From the NCBI GenBank assembly GCA_013695335.1, contig JACDAR010000260.1, forward strand, positions 1 to 5,876: 5,876 bases of DNA, in the 5' to 3' direction. Positions 4,958 through 5,876 of this stretch are shown piece after piece. Positions within the stretch are counted from its first letter, which is position 1; each line of letters opens with the position of its first letter. The notes below the pieces were generated by a model. That model ran no database searches, had not been told where the DNA came from, and saw only the letters and a program-made list of their open reading frames with translations. This DNA comes from Rubrobacter sp. (GTDB lineage Bacteria > Actinomycetota > Rubrobacteria > Rubrobacterales > Rubrobacteraceae). The position numbers were made by a program, and so were the translations under genes.

Positions 4958-5876
4958 TGGCTACCAGAGTCCTCGCCGCCGGAGACCGTCACGTGCTTAC
5001 CCGACTCCTCGTCGAGGCGCTGGAGAGGGAGTCCGATGACCTCGACGTCTCGACCCTGGATTTCGAGTGGCCGTTGGAGCCGCACGTGGATGTTGCCGAG
5101 GTCGAGGAGGCTGCTGGTAGCGAGGAAGCGGTGATCTCAGCCGGAGAAGGAGCGGAGATCATAGTGACCCAACTGGCCCCGATCACCGAGAAAGTCCTCG
5201 ATGCGCTCGACACCCTGAAACTAGTGGTGGTGACGCGCGGCGGCCCCGTGAACGTGAACGTGGAAGCCGCCTCGGAGCGGGGTGTGCTGGTGTGCAACGC
5301 CCCGGGCCGCAACGCCCCGGCCGCCGCCGAATATGCGCTCGGCCTCATGCTCGCAGCCATGAAGCGCATCCCCGACGCGAACGAGAGCCTCTCGAAAGGC
5401 GAGTGGCGGGGGGAATTCTACGCCTACGAAGAGAACGGCGTGGAGCTTGACGGTGCGACCGTCGGTCTCGTCGGCTTCGGGGCCATAGGAAGCAGGGTGG
5501 CGAAGGTGCTCCGGGCCTTCGGGGCCGAAGTGCTGGTCTACGACCCGTTCGTGGATGACGAGGTTGTCGAGAAGGTTGGGGCGAGCAAGGCTGAACTCGA
5601 CGATCTGCTCGGGCGTTCGCGGGTCGTCAGCCTCCACGCCCGTCTTACGGACGAGACGCGGGGCATCATCGGGGAGGTTGAGATCTCGAAGATGCCGGAG
5701 GGCTCCGTGCTGGTGAACAGCGCGCGCGGCGGTCTCCTCGACTATGGGGCGCTGTGCGACGCGCTCGAGTCCGGGCATCTGGGCGCGGCGGCGCTCGACG
5801 TATACGACGAAGAACCGCCACCTAAGGGCTCGCGGCTCTTCGACGTTCCGAACCTCGTCCTCTCGCCGCACATAGC
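4957..5876 (+). CDS. NAD-dependent D-2-hydroxyacid dehydrogenase, phosphoglycerate-dehydrogenase-like (3' end cut by window edge)
   Basis: About 306 residues are visible and the frame is open to the window end; typical single-unit members have 310-350 residues, so little may be missing unless a C-terminal ACT domain follows. The substrate-binding domain contributes the N-terminus (about 1-115) and the missing C-terminus, flanking a Rossmann NAD domain. VGFGAIG (172-178) is the dinucleotide-binding glycine loop, and D196 at the end of the next strand (VYDPF) indicates NAD rather than NADP. The catalytic triad is complete: R257 in NSARGG, E286 in DVYDEEPP and H305 in LSPHI. The segment FYAYEENGVELDG before the Rossmann domain resembles a subgroup of putative phosphoglycerate dehydrogenases found beside sugar kinases. 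It should oxidise or reduce a 2-hydroxyacid or its phosphate. Operon context with a sugar kinase argues against simple serine biosynthesis. The reaction is clear in type; the substrate is unknown. Confidence 0.92.
   Translation, partial: MATRVLAAGDRHVLTRLLVEALERESDDLDVSTLDFEWPLEPHVDVAEVEEAAGSEEAVISAGEGAEIIVTQLAPITEKVLDALDTLKLVVVTRGGPVNVNVEAASERGVLVCNAPGRNAPAAAEYALGLMLAAMKRIPDANESLSKGEWRGEFYAYEENGVELDGATVGLVGFGAIGSRVAKVLRAFGAEVLVYDPFVDDEVVEKVGASKAELDDLLGRSRVVSLHARLTDETRGIIGEVEISKMPEGSVLVNSARGGLLDYGALCDALESGHLGAAALDVYDEEPPPKGSRLFDVPNLVLSPHI

Noticed and set aside
5221..5871. 216-residue open frame antisense to the dehydrogenase.
   Set aside because: The opposite strand encodes the NAD-binding loop and all three catalytic residues in order; the antisense product is His/Arg/Val-rich with no family signature.

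Overview
The window reads as chromosomal DNA from a high-GC bacterium, most likely an actinobacterium and possibly of the Rubrobacter type. This is inferred from the GC-rich third codon positions, tightly packed overlapping genes and an apparently leaderless gene; no taxonomic marker is present. There is no tRNA, rRNA, CRISPR array, insertion sequence or phage gene.

Layout: two divergent gene sets share a control region at about 2471-2822. Leftward (minus strand) run a DeoR-family sugar-type repressor (2470-1712), a MerR-family regulator (1706-1266) starting five bases after the DeoR stop, and, after a 72-base gap, an MFS exporter of the drug:H+ antiporter type (1193 to beyond the left edge). 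Rightward (plus strand) run an FGGY carbohydrate kinase (2823-4295), a histidine (phosphoglycerate-mutase-like) phosphatase (4292-4957) and an NAD-dependent D-2-hydroxyacid dehydrogenase of the phosphoglycerate-dehydrogenase fold (4957 to beyond the right edge). The three rightward genes overlap by 4 and 1 bases, so they are almost certainly one translationally coupled operon.

Interpretation: the rightward operon looks like part of a carbohydrate or sugar-acid route, with DeoR as the probable local repressor. The kinase resembles the D-ribulose kinase (SePSK / plant XK-1) branch of the FGGY family more than xylulose or glycerol kinases. The substrate and the full pathway cannot be settled here because the operon continues past the right edge. 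The MFS exporter appears to have its own promoter. An 8-bp-arm perfect dyad fills the gap between a weak -35 and a TANNNT -10, which is the geometry expected of a MerR-activated promoter, and the predicted transcript would start at or next to the start codon.

The control region holds an AT-rich island (2632-2690) with clustered CAT/ATG half-sites that overlap candidate promoters in both directions. It is the best candidate for the DeoR operator. The most unusual points are the two stacked regulators from different families upstream of an exporter, and the coupling of a sugar kinase to a phosphatase and a dehydrogenase in a combination I cannot assign to a characterised pathway.
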